64,000 nucleotides of DNA. Source: Psychrobacter jeotgali. Its GTDB lineage: Bacteria; Pseudomonadota; Gammaproteobacteria; Pseudomonadales; Moraxellaceae. Below the pieces are notes generated by a model. That model saw only the letters and a program-made list of their open reading frames with translations, was not told the origin of the DNA and ran no database searches. The stretch's first letter is position 1, and each line of letters opens with the position of its first letter. Below are positions 56,618-64,000 of the stretch, piece after piece. The stretch lies in assembly GCF_904846315.1 (NCBI RefSeq), contig NZ_CAJHAF010000001.1:2914001-2978000 (forward strand), read 5' to 3'. Both the position numbers and the translations under genes were made by a program.

Positions 56618-59600
56618 GTGATATCAGCACCACTTATTGAGTATTTAAAAAAAGGGATATTTACCATCCTCGGGTTAATATTGGCCGTTTATTTGTTTGT
56701 CATTTTGTTGACTTATACTGGCAATGACCCTAGCTGGTCGCATATCAGTAGTGATATGACTACCATCAATAATATGGGCGGGGCGATGGGTGCATGGTTA
56801 TCTGATTTGCTCTATAGCTTCTTTGGTTTTGGCGCTTGGTGGTTGTTGGTTTTTATAGTTTATGAGTCTATTTTAATTTGGTGGGAAAACAAACCCACTT
56901 TTTGGCCACTACGGCTGATCTCTTATGTATTTTTACTATTAAGTGCTAGCGCCCTATTTGCGCAGGCTATAGCATTGATTCAGCATGTCGCTGATCCAGT
57001 AACGACAGGGTTAAAAGGGGTAGCTGGCGGTATAGTCGGGCTGGAGTTACAAGCGCGTTTAGCTCAACTATTAACCTCGTGGGGCAATCTGGTATTTTTG
57101 ACTTTATTTGTCATTATTACCGCCACTTTTGCTTTTAATATCCATTGGCAGACGCTTTATTATAAGTTAACCAATTTAGGATGGCTGGGCTCTGGGATCA
57201 AAGATGAGAGTGCGGTCTCGTCTACGCCAGCGCAAAGTGAGACTAGTCTGGCGGACAATCAGCCTTTAGTTGCTGATAGCGAGTCTACTACAAGCAGAGC
57301 TCGAGCTAAAAAAGACAAGCCAGATTATGGGCAACTCCCGTTAGAGCTCCAGCCCGCTTATTCTAATAACGTTAGTCATGCTGAGGATAATAGTGGGCGT
57401 TTTGGTAATGTGCTCAATGATTTTTTGGCAAAGTCAGGTTTAGGCGCGAGCATCAAAGCTTCTATGGCTGAAGCAGAAAAGACGACAGAGGCTCATAATA
57501 TAAATGATGGAGAGGAAAGCTCTTTAAGCACTTCATCTGCTGCTGTATCCGCTGATAATCAGCCTAGCAGTGTCACCATTCTAAAACCTAATCCTGAGGC
57601 TGCTGCACGAAAAGTTGAGCCGAGCTTTGCTTGGAATGACGCAGAGACGGTGGATGATTTGCTGGCGACCGAAGGCTTTACTGAGGGCTTTGATGCGCCT
57701 GAACCTCCCAGAGAGACGGCTTTATCAGTACCGACGGCAGCACCAATATCAGCATCAGTATCAACGTCTCCAATCCATACCGACGCAGCAGCAACCGACG
57801 TAGATGAACTTGCCGATGCTTGGTTGGCGGAGCATGAGCCTACTGCTGTTATTGAGTCTGAGGCTGAGCTTAAGACTGAAGCTGATTATACGGTTAATGA
57901 GCAGCAATCAGCGCTAGTTAACGATAAACCAGCGCCTGCAACTAATGCTGAACCAGTGGTGGAGCCGTCTACACCAGCAGTATCAGAGCATCAACAGTCA
58001 CCACCGGCACTTGATACTAATCAGATTCATAAAGTTAATGACATTAATGAAAAACAGGTTGCTGATACTCCATCAGTAGCGCCAGCGGATATGACCCCAA
58101 CCAATACACCGCCTGCAAATCCAAAAGCGGCGCCAACGGTTGAGAGCGCTCAAGCAGCTTCCGAGACTCAACCAACAGCAACCAAACCAACCATGAGTTT
58201 TGCAGTTCCTGATGGGGATGCGAGTAATCATATTACCGATATGATGCCGGATGACAGTAGCCCTGATGAAGCGCCTACTATGCCGGATATTCATGACGAT
58301 GCTGCCTTTGCTAAACGTTCGCGGGCGATGCAAACGGCTGAATACCGTGGCGCTTTGACGCCTATTCCAGAGATATCTATCCTTGATAAGCCCGATCCTG
58401 ACCGTAAGCCCAGCTATACTATAGCTGAGCTTGAGCAGCTATCAGAGCTGCTGGAGATTAAGCTGCAAGAATTTAATGTAAAAGCAGAAGTGGTTAATGC
58501 TATTCCAGGTCCAGTAGTGACTCGCTTCGAGGTTGATCTCGCTGCTGGAGTCAAGGCCAGCAAGGTGACAGGCATCTCGCGCGACTTAGCCCGTTCATTA
58601 TCTATGGCGTCTTTGCGGGTGGTTGAGGTCATACCGGGCAAGCCTTATATCGGTATCGAAGTACCGAATAAAAAACGCGAAATGGTGCGCCTGATTGAGC
58701 TATTAAATACCGACAAGTATAAAGACCCTAAAGCACAAATCAGTATGGCGATGGGTAAAGATATCGGTGGCAATCCCATTATCACTGACCTTGCTCGGGC
58801 GCCGCATATGCTGGTGGCGGGTACTACAGGTTCAGGTAAGTCAGTACTGGTCAACTCCATGCTGCTATCGATGCTACTGAAATATACACCTAACGAGCTA
58901 AGGCTTATCCTGATTGACCCCAAACAGCTTGAGCTTGCCAACTATAATGATATTCCGCATCTACTTACGCCAGTGGTGACGGATATGACCGAGGCTGCGA
59001 GTAGTCTGTCATGGTGTGTGGCTGAGATGGAGCGCCGTTATCAGCTGATGAGTCTACTTAAAGTACGTAAGCTTAATGAGTTCAATAAAAAGGTTCGGGC
59101 GGCTGAAAAAGCAGGTAAGCCTATGCTTGATCCGCTCTGGCGTCCTAATGATAATGTCAGTATCGATCAGGCGCCCAAGCTTAAAACCCTGCCGATGATT
59201 GTCATCGTCGCCGATGAGTTTGCCGATATGATTATGCAGGTGGGTAAGCAAGCTGAAGAGCTAATTACTCGACTGGCACAAAAGTCGCGAGCCGCAGGCA
59301 TTCATTTAATGCTCGCGACTCAGCGTCCATCCGTCGATGTCATTACTGGTTTGATTAAGGCTAACATTCCGGTACGGGCAGCGCTACGCGTCAACTCAAA
59401 AGTCGATTCACGGACGATTTTGGACAGTGGCGGCGCTGAAGACATGCTCGGTAACGGTGATATGCTGTTCTTGGGGCCGGGGCAGATTGAGCCGGATCGT
59501 GTTCATGGTGCCTATGTCAGCGATGAGGAAGTCAACCGCGTCTGTGATGCGTGGCGTGAGCGCGGCGCTCCTGATTATATCGATAATATGGCGGGTAACT

Positions 59601-59833
59601 TTGAATTATCGAGTCCGAGCGGCGGCAGTACGGGCAGTCCATCTGGTGAAGATGATGACTTATATAATGATGCAGTAGCCTTTATTATGGAAACCCGTAA
59701 AGTATCCGCCTCCAGCATCCAGCGTAAATTTAGCATCGGTTATAACCGTGCCGCCCGTATCGTTGATTCTATGGAGGAGGCCGGACTGGTCAGCTCCATG
59801 GGTAAAAGCGGTAAGCGTGAGCTGCTGATGTAA
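56618..59833 (+). CDS. ftsK: DNA translocase FtsK
   Basis: 1071 residues. Four N-terminal membrane helices (about 10-170) place it at the septum. A long acidic, Pro/Ala-rich linker (about 200-580) follows. The motor has Walker A AGTTGSGKSVLVNSM, Walker B VIVADEFADMI and the conserved LATQRPSVDVITGLIK. The C-terminal gamma winged helix (DAVAFIMETRKVSASSIQRKFSIGYNRAARIVDSMEE) reads KOPS polarity sequences and activates XerCD. The start is a GTG with AAAGG upstream at slightly long spacing. Confidence 0.96.
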   Translation: MISAPLIEYLKKGIFTILGLILAVYLFVILLTYTGNDPSWSHISSDMTTINNMGGAMGAWLSDLLYSFFGFGAWWLLVFIVYESILIWWENKPTFWPLRLISYVFLLLSASALFAQAIALIQHVADPVTTGLKGVAGGIVGLELQARLAQLLTSWGNLVFLTLFVIITATFAFNIHWQTLYYKLTNLGWLGSGIKDESAVSSTPAQSETSLADNQPLVADSESTTSRARAKKDKPDYGQLPLELQPAYSNNVSHAEDNSGRFGNVLNDFLAKSGLGASIKASMAEAEKTTEAHNINDGEESSLSTSSAAVSADNQPSSVTILKPNPEAAARKVEPSFAWNDAETVDDLLATEGFTEGFDAPEPPRETALSVPTAAPISASVSTSPIHTDAAATDVDELADAWLAEHEPTAVIESEAELKTEADYTVNEQQSALVNDKPAPATNAEPVVEPSTPAVSEHQQSPPALDTNQIHKVNDINEKQVADTPSVAPADMTPTNTPPANPKAAPTVESAQAASETQPTATKPTMSFAVPDGDASNHITDMMPDDSSPDEAPTMPDIHDDAAFAKRSRAMQTAEYRGALTPIPEISILDKPDPDRKPSYTIAELEQLSELLEIKLQEFNVKAEVVNAIPGPVVTRFEVDLAAGVKASKVTGISRDLARSLSMASLRVVEVIPGKPYIGIEVPNKKREMVRLIELLNTDKYKDPKAQISMAMGKDIGGNPIITDLARAPHMLVAGTTGSGKSVLVNSMLLSMLLKYTPNELRLILIDPKQLELANYNDIPHLLTPVVTDMTEAASSLSWCVAEMERRYQLMSLLKVRKLNEFNKKVRAAEKAGKPMLDPLWRPNDNVSIDQAPKLKTLPMIVIVADEFADMIMQVGKQAEELITRLAQKSRAAGIHLMLATQRPSVDVITGLIKANIPVRAALRVNSKVDSRTILDSGGAEDMLGNGDMLFLGPGQIEPDRVHGAYVSDEEVNRVCDAWRERGAPDYIDNMAGNFELSSPSGGSTGSPSGEDDDLYNDAVAFIMETRKVSASSIQRKFSIGYNRAARIVDSMEEAGLVSSMGKSGKRELLM

Positions 59834-59869
59834 TCTTTATAAATTGGTTTAGTTAAAGAAGAGCGGGTT

Positions 59870-59889
59870 ACGAGAGTAGCTCGTTTTTT
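59870..59889 (+). terminator. Terminator after ftsK
   Basis: ACGAG pairs with CTCGT over five bases, then TTTTTT. The stem is short. Confidence 0.65.
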
Positions 59890-59995
59890 ATATCGAAACA
59901 AAAATTTTACAGATTGATAGACTTATGCGAGTAAAGTACCAATAGGGATTAATAAAATATTTATAAAACAGATTCCATCAGAGTGATATCTATCT

Positions 59996-61165
59996 ATGTT
60001 TAAGTCCAAAGAAATTCTGTTTGCGTTATTCACAATCCTTTTTTGCCAAAACGCTCAAGCAGCAGAGGAGTGTTTCAAGCCTAGTATCGAGGGTATTGTT
60101 GAAACGGATGTTTTCTGTGCTATAGATACGATTAACTTATATCGTTCTGACTCTGAAAAATCTCCTTCAGAGAAGTACGTTACTTTTCGAAAAGATAAGT
60201 TATATGGTATAGCAGATATAAAGGGAAAAGTTATTGTGCCCCCTATTTATCAAGAAGTTGGTGAACAAGGGTTTGTCGATGAAGTTATACCAGTTAAACG
60301 ACAAAATAAATGGGGCTATGTAAATATATTAGGAAGTGAGTTTATTCCTACAAGATATGACTATGTTAGTTATTTCTTTAATGACTATGGTTTGGCGGTA
60401 GCAGATGATGAGGGCAAAACGGGTTGTATTGATATCAATGGCATAGCTGTTATTCCAATAATATATGATGCAAACTCATCATGTGAATTTGATGAAGGCT
60501 ACGATGTTGGAGTTGACAAAAAATGGCTGGAAGTTGGTATTGAGCATGACGATAAGAACAACTACCATTTCGGCTGCGTAGACAGAGAAAACAACATTAT
60601 AGTTCCATTAAGGTATTTAGCTAGTATCTGTAATTTTGGCAAAGAGCTTCGTCAAGATAGTCCTGATTTTCAAGGTAAATATAGTATGGCTATCGATATG
60701 AAAACTCAAAAGCGCGGCCTGATTGATAAAACAGGTAAGTTTGTTTTTCCCGTCATCTATGATTCGATAACTGAGATTGATCCGGATTGGTATCTTGTTA
60801 GTGTAAATGATAAATACGGATATATTGATGAGCAGCGTAAAGTCCTCATTCCCTTCAAATTCGATAATGCTTTCGGGTTTTATGATAATTTAGCCAGAGT
60901 TTTTGTGGAAGAAGGCATCGGCTATATTGATAGGCAAGGGGACTATGTTATTGAGCCAAAACCTTATACAGCAGCTTCAGATTTTGAGTATGGACTAGCT
61001 ATTGTAAGCAATGGTGAATGGCTAACCTCTAGCTGGAAGAGTGGTCTAATTGACAAGCAAGGCCGTCTATTATTGCCAATTATTTACGACTATATTAGGA
61101 TATTAGGAGCTAATGAAGTAGAGGTAAAAAAGGATGGTGTAATCTCTATTATTAATAATCTTTGA
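59996..61165 (+). CDS. Exported WG-repeat protein
   Basis: 389 residues with a signal peptide (MFKSKEILFALFTILFCQNAQAA). The rest is a run of about six or seven WG-type (KWGYVN/GLIDKTGK) beta repeats, seen in LYGIADIKGKVIVPPIYQ, KWGYVNILGSEFIPTRYD, KTGCIDINGIAVIPIIYD, KRGLIDKTGKFVFPVIYD, KYGYIDEQRKVLIPFKFD, GIGYIDRQGDYVIEPKP and KSGLIDKQGRLLLPIIYD. These form solenoid-like periplasmic or surface domains whose ligands are mostly unknown. The gene is AT-richer than its neighbours and lacks a clear ribosome site. Confidence 0.85.
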   Translation: MFKSKEILFALFTILFCQNAQAAEECFKPSIEGIVETDVFCAIDTINLYRSDSEKSPSEKYVTFRKDKLYGIADIKGKVIVPPIYQEVGEQGFVDEVIPVKRQNKWGYVNILGSEFIPTRYDYVSYFFNDYGLAVADDEGKTGCIDINGIAVIPIIYDANSSCEFDEGYDVGVDKKWLEVGIEHDDKNNYHFGCVDRENNIIVPLRYLASICNFGKELRQDSPDFQGKYSMAIDMKTQKRGLIDKTGKFVFPVIYDSITEIDPDWYLVSVNDKYGYIDEQRKVLIPFKFDNAFGFYDNLARVFVEEGIGYIDRQGDYVIEPKPYTAASDFEYGLAIVSNGEWLTSSWKSGLIDKQGRLLLPIIYDYIRILGANEVEVKKDGVISIINNL

Positions 61166-61211
61166 ATAATACTTCATCGAAACCACGAAAACTATAAGCA
61201 AGGAAGCCATT

Positions 61212-62705
61212 ATGTTTAAAGAATATACCCAATATGACGCATTAGGACTAGCGGCACTAGTCAATTCAGGACAGATCAGTGCCAAAGAATTACTAGATGC
61301 TGCTACCGACCAAGCCAATAAGCTCAATCCTAAGTTGAATGCTATTATTCATCGCTTTGATGAGCGCGCTTATAATGCCGCGCAGGCAGGATTACCGAAA
61401 GGGGCATTTAATGGCGTCCCCTATTTGCTAAAGGATCTGTCTTTTTATTTTGAAGGCGAGCCTTTAACCATGGGCAGCCGCAGCGTCAATATCATACCTG
61501 ATTATGACAGCGAAATTGTCAAACGTATGAAAGCTACCGGTGTTAATACCTTTGGTAAGACCAATACTCCTGAGTTTGGTTTAATCATTACTACCGAGCC
61601 CAAAGCCCACGGTGCTACCCATAATCCGTTCAAAAAAGGCTATAGCTCTGGCGGCTCATCGGGCGGCAGTGCAGCAGCGGTGAGCAGCGGTATCGTACCA
61701 ATGGCAGGGGCGGGCGATGGCGGCGGCTCGATACGTTTCCCAGCGGCATGGTGCGGAGTGATCGGGCTTAAACCTAGCCGTGGCCGTAACCCATTAGGTC
61801 CAGCACTGGGCGAAGGTTGGGATGGTGCAGTTGCCGATCATGTGATCACACGCAGTGTGCGCGATAGTGCAGCGATGCTTGATGCGACCAGCGGTAGTGA
61901 GATTGGTGCGCCTTATGTTATTGCACCGCCGACAGGCTCGTTTTTACAGGCAGCAATGCGGGCGCCAAAACCTTTAAAGATTGCCCTGCATCAGCAGCCA
62001 CTTATCGCTAATACGGTGGTTGATAAAGAGGTATTGGCGGTACTTGAAGAGACGGCCAAACAACTAGAAGCCATGGGACATACCGTCGTTGCTGCTGAGC
62101 CTAATATCAATATTGAAAAGTTTTGGCATAACTTTATGGTAGTAGTCTGCGCTCATACCGCTTTTACTATCGATAATATTGAGAGTTGCTACGGAGCAGA
62201 GCATATTAAAAACCTCGAACCGCAAACTTATAATATGGCGATGCTCGGGCGCTCCTTATCTGCAGTAGATTTAGTTCACGCCAAACAAGGCTGGCATGAG
62301 ACCCAGTATCAGACCGGTTTACTACTTGAGCAATATGACATGATCCTTTGTCCGACCATACCGACCACGGCGGTTAAGCACGGAGTATTGCCGCCAAGCC
62401 GAGTGGATGAGATGCTGATGAATACCTCGGGTTTACTCAGTAAAGGCATTAATATGGGTAAATATACTTTTAGCTCAGGTATGATCGAGAAGCTTAGCCA
62501 TCCAGTACTTAGCAAGATGGCCTTTACTTTGCTAGGTAATGTTACGGGGTTGCCGGCGATATCGCTACCTATGGGTATGAGTAAGAAGGGCTTACCTATC
62601 GGCATGCAGCTGATTGGGCGTATGAATGATGAGACCACTTTATTTAGTGTAGCAGGGGAGCTAGAAAGGGCAGGATTATTTACCAAGCTTGCGTTTGAAA
62701 AGTAG
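61212..62705 (+). CDS. Amidase signature family hydrolase
   Basis: 497 residues. The Ser-cisSer-Lys triad is present: Lys in [10 protein letters not shown], cis-Ser in [12 protein letters not shown] and the Ser nucleophile in [14 protein letters not shown]-terminal [13 protein letters not shown] closes the fold. It resembles 6-aminohexanoate-cyclic-dimer hydrolase-type amidases rather than GatA: no GatB/GatC genes are near and the GatA Cys motifs are missing. The physiological substrate is unknown. AAGGAAG precedes the ATG. Confidence 0.87.
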   Translation: MFKEYTQYDALGLAALVNSGQISAKELLDAATDQANKLNPKLNAIIHRFDERAYNAAQAGLPKGAFNGVPYLLKDLSFYFEGEPLTMGSRSVNIIPDYDSEIVKRMKATGVNTFGKTNTPEFGLIITTEPKAHGATHNPFKKGYSSGGSSGGSAAAVSSGIVPMAGAGDGGGSIRFPAAWCGVIGLKPSRGRNPLGPALGEGWDGAVADHVITRSVRDSAAMLDATSGSEIGAPYVIAPPTGSFLQAAMRAPKPLKIALHQQPLIANTVVDKEVLAVLEETAKQLEAMGHTVVAAEPNINIEKFWHNFMVVVCAHTAFTIDNIESCYGAEHIKNLEPQTYNMAMLGRSLSAVDLVHAKQGWHETQYQTGLLLEQYDMILCPTIPTTAVKHGVLPPSRVDEMLMNTSGLLSKGINMGKYTFSSGMIEKLSHPVLSKMAFTLLGNVTGLPAISLPMGMSKKGLPIGMQLIGRMNDETTLFSVAGELERAGLFTKLAFEK

Positions 62706-62721
62706 TGTTATTAAATTTATC

Positions 62722-63609
62722 CTAATCAAAACGATAGATATCCATCCCCAAGCTATGATGCGCCATACTTTGATGAACGACTGAAACCCGCTGTCCTGCG
62801 CCTAATGCAAAGAATAGCGGTAGCAAGTGCTCAGCGCTGGGATGGATATTTTTATGATCAGGATATTGCTGCCAATCTAAAGCGCTAGGGATGTCGGTTT
62901 TGAGCTGCTGTAATAACCACAGCTTAAAGTCTTTGGCACGCTCATCGATACTATCAGCCTGCCACCTCATCGCTTGCATATTATGGGTAATATTACCTGA
63001 GCCTATGATAAGGATTTGCTGCTCTCTGAGTTTGGCAAGCTGTGCCCCCAACTGGTAGCAAGCGACACTGTCATAATGCTGCGGCAATGATATCTGCACG
63101 ATAGGCACATCGGCTTGCGGGTATAAATGCCTAAGCGGTGCCCAAACCCCATGATCCCAAACTCGCATTGGATTGAGGCTACAGGCGATGCCATGCGCTG
63201 TTAATTGCTGCGCTAGCGACTCTGCCAGTAGCGCATGACCGACTGCAGGATATTGCAGCTCATAAAGCTCAGGATCAAATCCTGAGAAATCATGCCAAGT
63301 CTTTGGCTGTGGGTTACTGCTAATCTCAAGCTTGGCGGATTGCCAATGAGCGGACATAATAATAATTGCCCGGGGCTTGGGCAAGTTATAGCCAATACGG
63401 GCTAAGGCGCTAGTGGTCGCTGATTGCTCGATAGCTAGCGTAGGTGCACCATGGGAGATGAATAACGAGGGCAGACGCGCGGCATTGGCTAAGCTTGCAG
63501 GCGCATCTTCCCAAGCGACTACCCCGGTGATAGGGATGGTAGCTGCAGTATGGTTATGATAATTATCAGGATAACGGCGGCTAGGATAGGCAGGTTTTGA
63601 ATTAGTCAT
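62722..63609 (-). CDS. Class III extradiol (LigB-type) dioxygenase, YgiD/DODA-like
   Basis: 295 residues. Metal and catalytic His residues are in LFISHGAPTLA, IIMSAHWQSA, IIGSGNITHNMQ and the C-terminal SMAHHSLGMD. It matches the 4,5-DOPA dioxygenase (YgiD) group, which opens catechol rings using a single divalent metal. The first ~45 residues are a polar leader not usual for the family, so the true start may be inside (the conserved part begins near RLPSLFISHGAP). Confidence 0.85.
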   Translation of the reverse strand: MTNSKPAYPSRRYPDNYHNHTAATIPITGVVAWEDAPASLANAARLPSLFISHGAPTLAIEQSATTSALARIGYNLPKPRAIIIMSAHWQSAKLEISSNPQPKTWHDFSGFDPELYELQYPAVGHALLAESLAQQLTAHGIACSLNPMRVWDHGVWAPLRHLYPQADVPIVQISLPQHYDSVACYQLGAQLAKLREQQILIIGSGNITHNMQAMRWQADSIDERAKDFKLWLLQQLKTDIPSALDWQQYPDHKNIHPSAEHLLPLFFALGAGQRVSVVHQSMAHHSLGMDIYRFD

Positions 63610-63678
63610 GGTGCATTTATTAGGGCGTACGTAGGTTTTTCAATCCATTGAGCCGATCATATTTTGTAGCGCAAGCTT

Positions 63679-64000
63679 CTAATTACCGCGGTGATAAGGA
63701 TGATTGTTATTAATGCTCATCGCCCGATAGAGCTGCTCCATTAATACTACCCGTACTAGCGGATGCGGCAAAGTCAGCGCGGATAACGACCATTTACTAT
63801 CTGCTGTTGCCAACACTTCTGGGGAAACCCCGTCAGCACCGCCAATAACCAAGGCAATATCGTCACCTTGTTGCATAGCGGCTGCTAACTTATTTGCCAA
63901 GTCCTCTGTTGAGAGCATTTTGCCTTTGACATCCAGTACCCACAGCTGCTCGCGGCTGGCATTGGCATGAGTCGCTAATATGGCTTGTCCTTCTTGTTCA
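63679..64000 (-). CDS. rlmH: 23S rRNA pseudouridine1915 N3-methyltransferase, C-terminal part
   Basis: The frame continues to the window edge, so the N-terminus is missing. It reads EQEGQAILATHANASREQLW, then VLDVKGKMLSTEDLANKLAA, ALVIGGADGVSPEVLATAD, SLSALTLPHPLVRVVLMEQLYRA and ends INNNHPYHRGN. GGADG, the SLS-x-TLPH and EQLYRA...YHR motifs are RlmH/RlmH-SPOUT hallmarks; it methylates pseudouridine 1915 on the 70S ribosome. The internal ATG at 63918 is not the real start. Confidence 0.94.
   Translation of the reverse strand, partial: EQEGQAILATHANASREQLWVLDVKGKMLSTEDLANKLAAAMQQGDDIALVIGGADGVSPEVLATADSKWSLSALTLPHPLVRVVLMEQLYRAMSINNNHPYHRGN

Noticed and set aside
63679..63918. Complete 79-residue protein
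   Set aside because: The frame continues upstream to the window edge with rlmH-like sequence, so the ATG at 63918 is internal.

Overview
The window is a 64 kb stretch of a gamma-proteobacterial chromosome, moderately AT-rich, with dense genes in short operons on both strands and many strong Rho-independent terminators between convergent genes. Gene content and protein character (E. coli-like SerA, MetX-MetW pair, thrU-tyrU-glyT-thrT-tuf order, BLUF photoreceptor, Sel1/WG-repeat secreted proteins, cbb3-type oxidase) fit the Moraxellaceae, most probably Psychrobacter. That genus call is inference; no marker was searched. No prophage, integrase, transposase or CRISPR array is visible.

Layout. 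0-3.4 kb: a truncated macro-domain gene, an orphan dihydrolipoamide-dehydrogenase-like flavoprotein, a hemerythrin-like protein and an SDR. 3.7-16.6 kb: lspA/ileS, alanine dehydrogenase, a thioredoxin-fold protein, a GNAT-nitrilase fusion, a membrane-anchored BLUF protein, a D-2-hydroxyglutarate-dehydrogenase-type flavoprotein divergent from serA, and trhO. 16.8-25.9 kb: a repeat-rich intergenic region, a frameshifted AhpD-like gene, a Sel1 protein, metX-metW, hemH, an SDR, a membrane protein with a doubtful start and an outer-membrane-like protein. 26.0-31.6 kb: a complete nickel-importer operon (nikABCDE-like) with nikR, bracketed by two similar 40-bp direct repeats. 32-35.6 kb: polA and ohr.

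The most interesting region is 35.8-44.4 kb. A tightly coupled operon encodes a TTG-started CcoN with a CcoS-like N-terminal extension, a one-heme CcoO, a one-heme CcoP-like protein, a TsdB-like c4 cytochrome, a membrane-anchored TsdA-like thiosulfate dehydrogenase (with the expected axial Cys) and a CcoI-like copper ATPase. Just upstream on the same strand is a persulfide-dioxygenase/double-rhodanese protein. Read together, this suggests a sulfur-oxidising respiratory module in which thiosulfate (or tetrathionate) electrons pass through TsdA and TsdB to a dedicated oxygen reductase.

44.7-64 kb is mostly housekeeping: prfC, a DUF3298-type protein, an FHA protein with a C-terminal anchor, trpE, four tRNAs followed by tuf, rimI, a MerR regulator, aat, trxB, ftsK, a WG-repeat protein, an amidase, a LigB-type dioxygenase and a truncated rlmH. 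Functional names come from motif reading and family knowledge; no database search was run.
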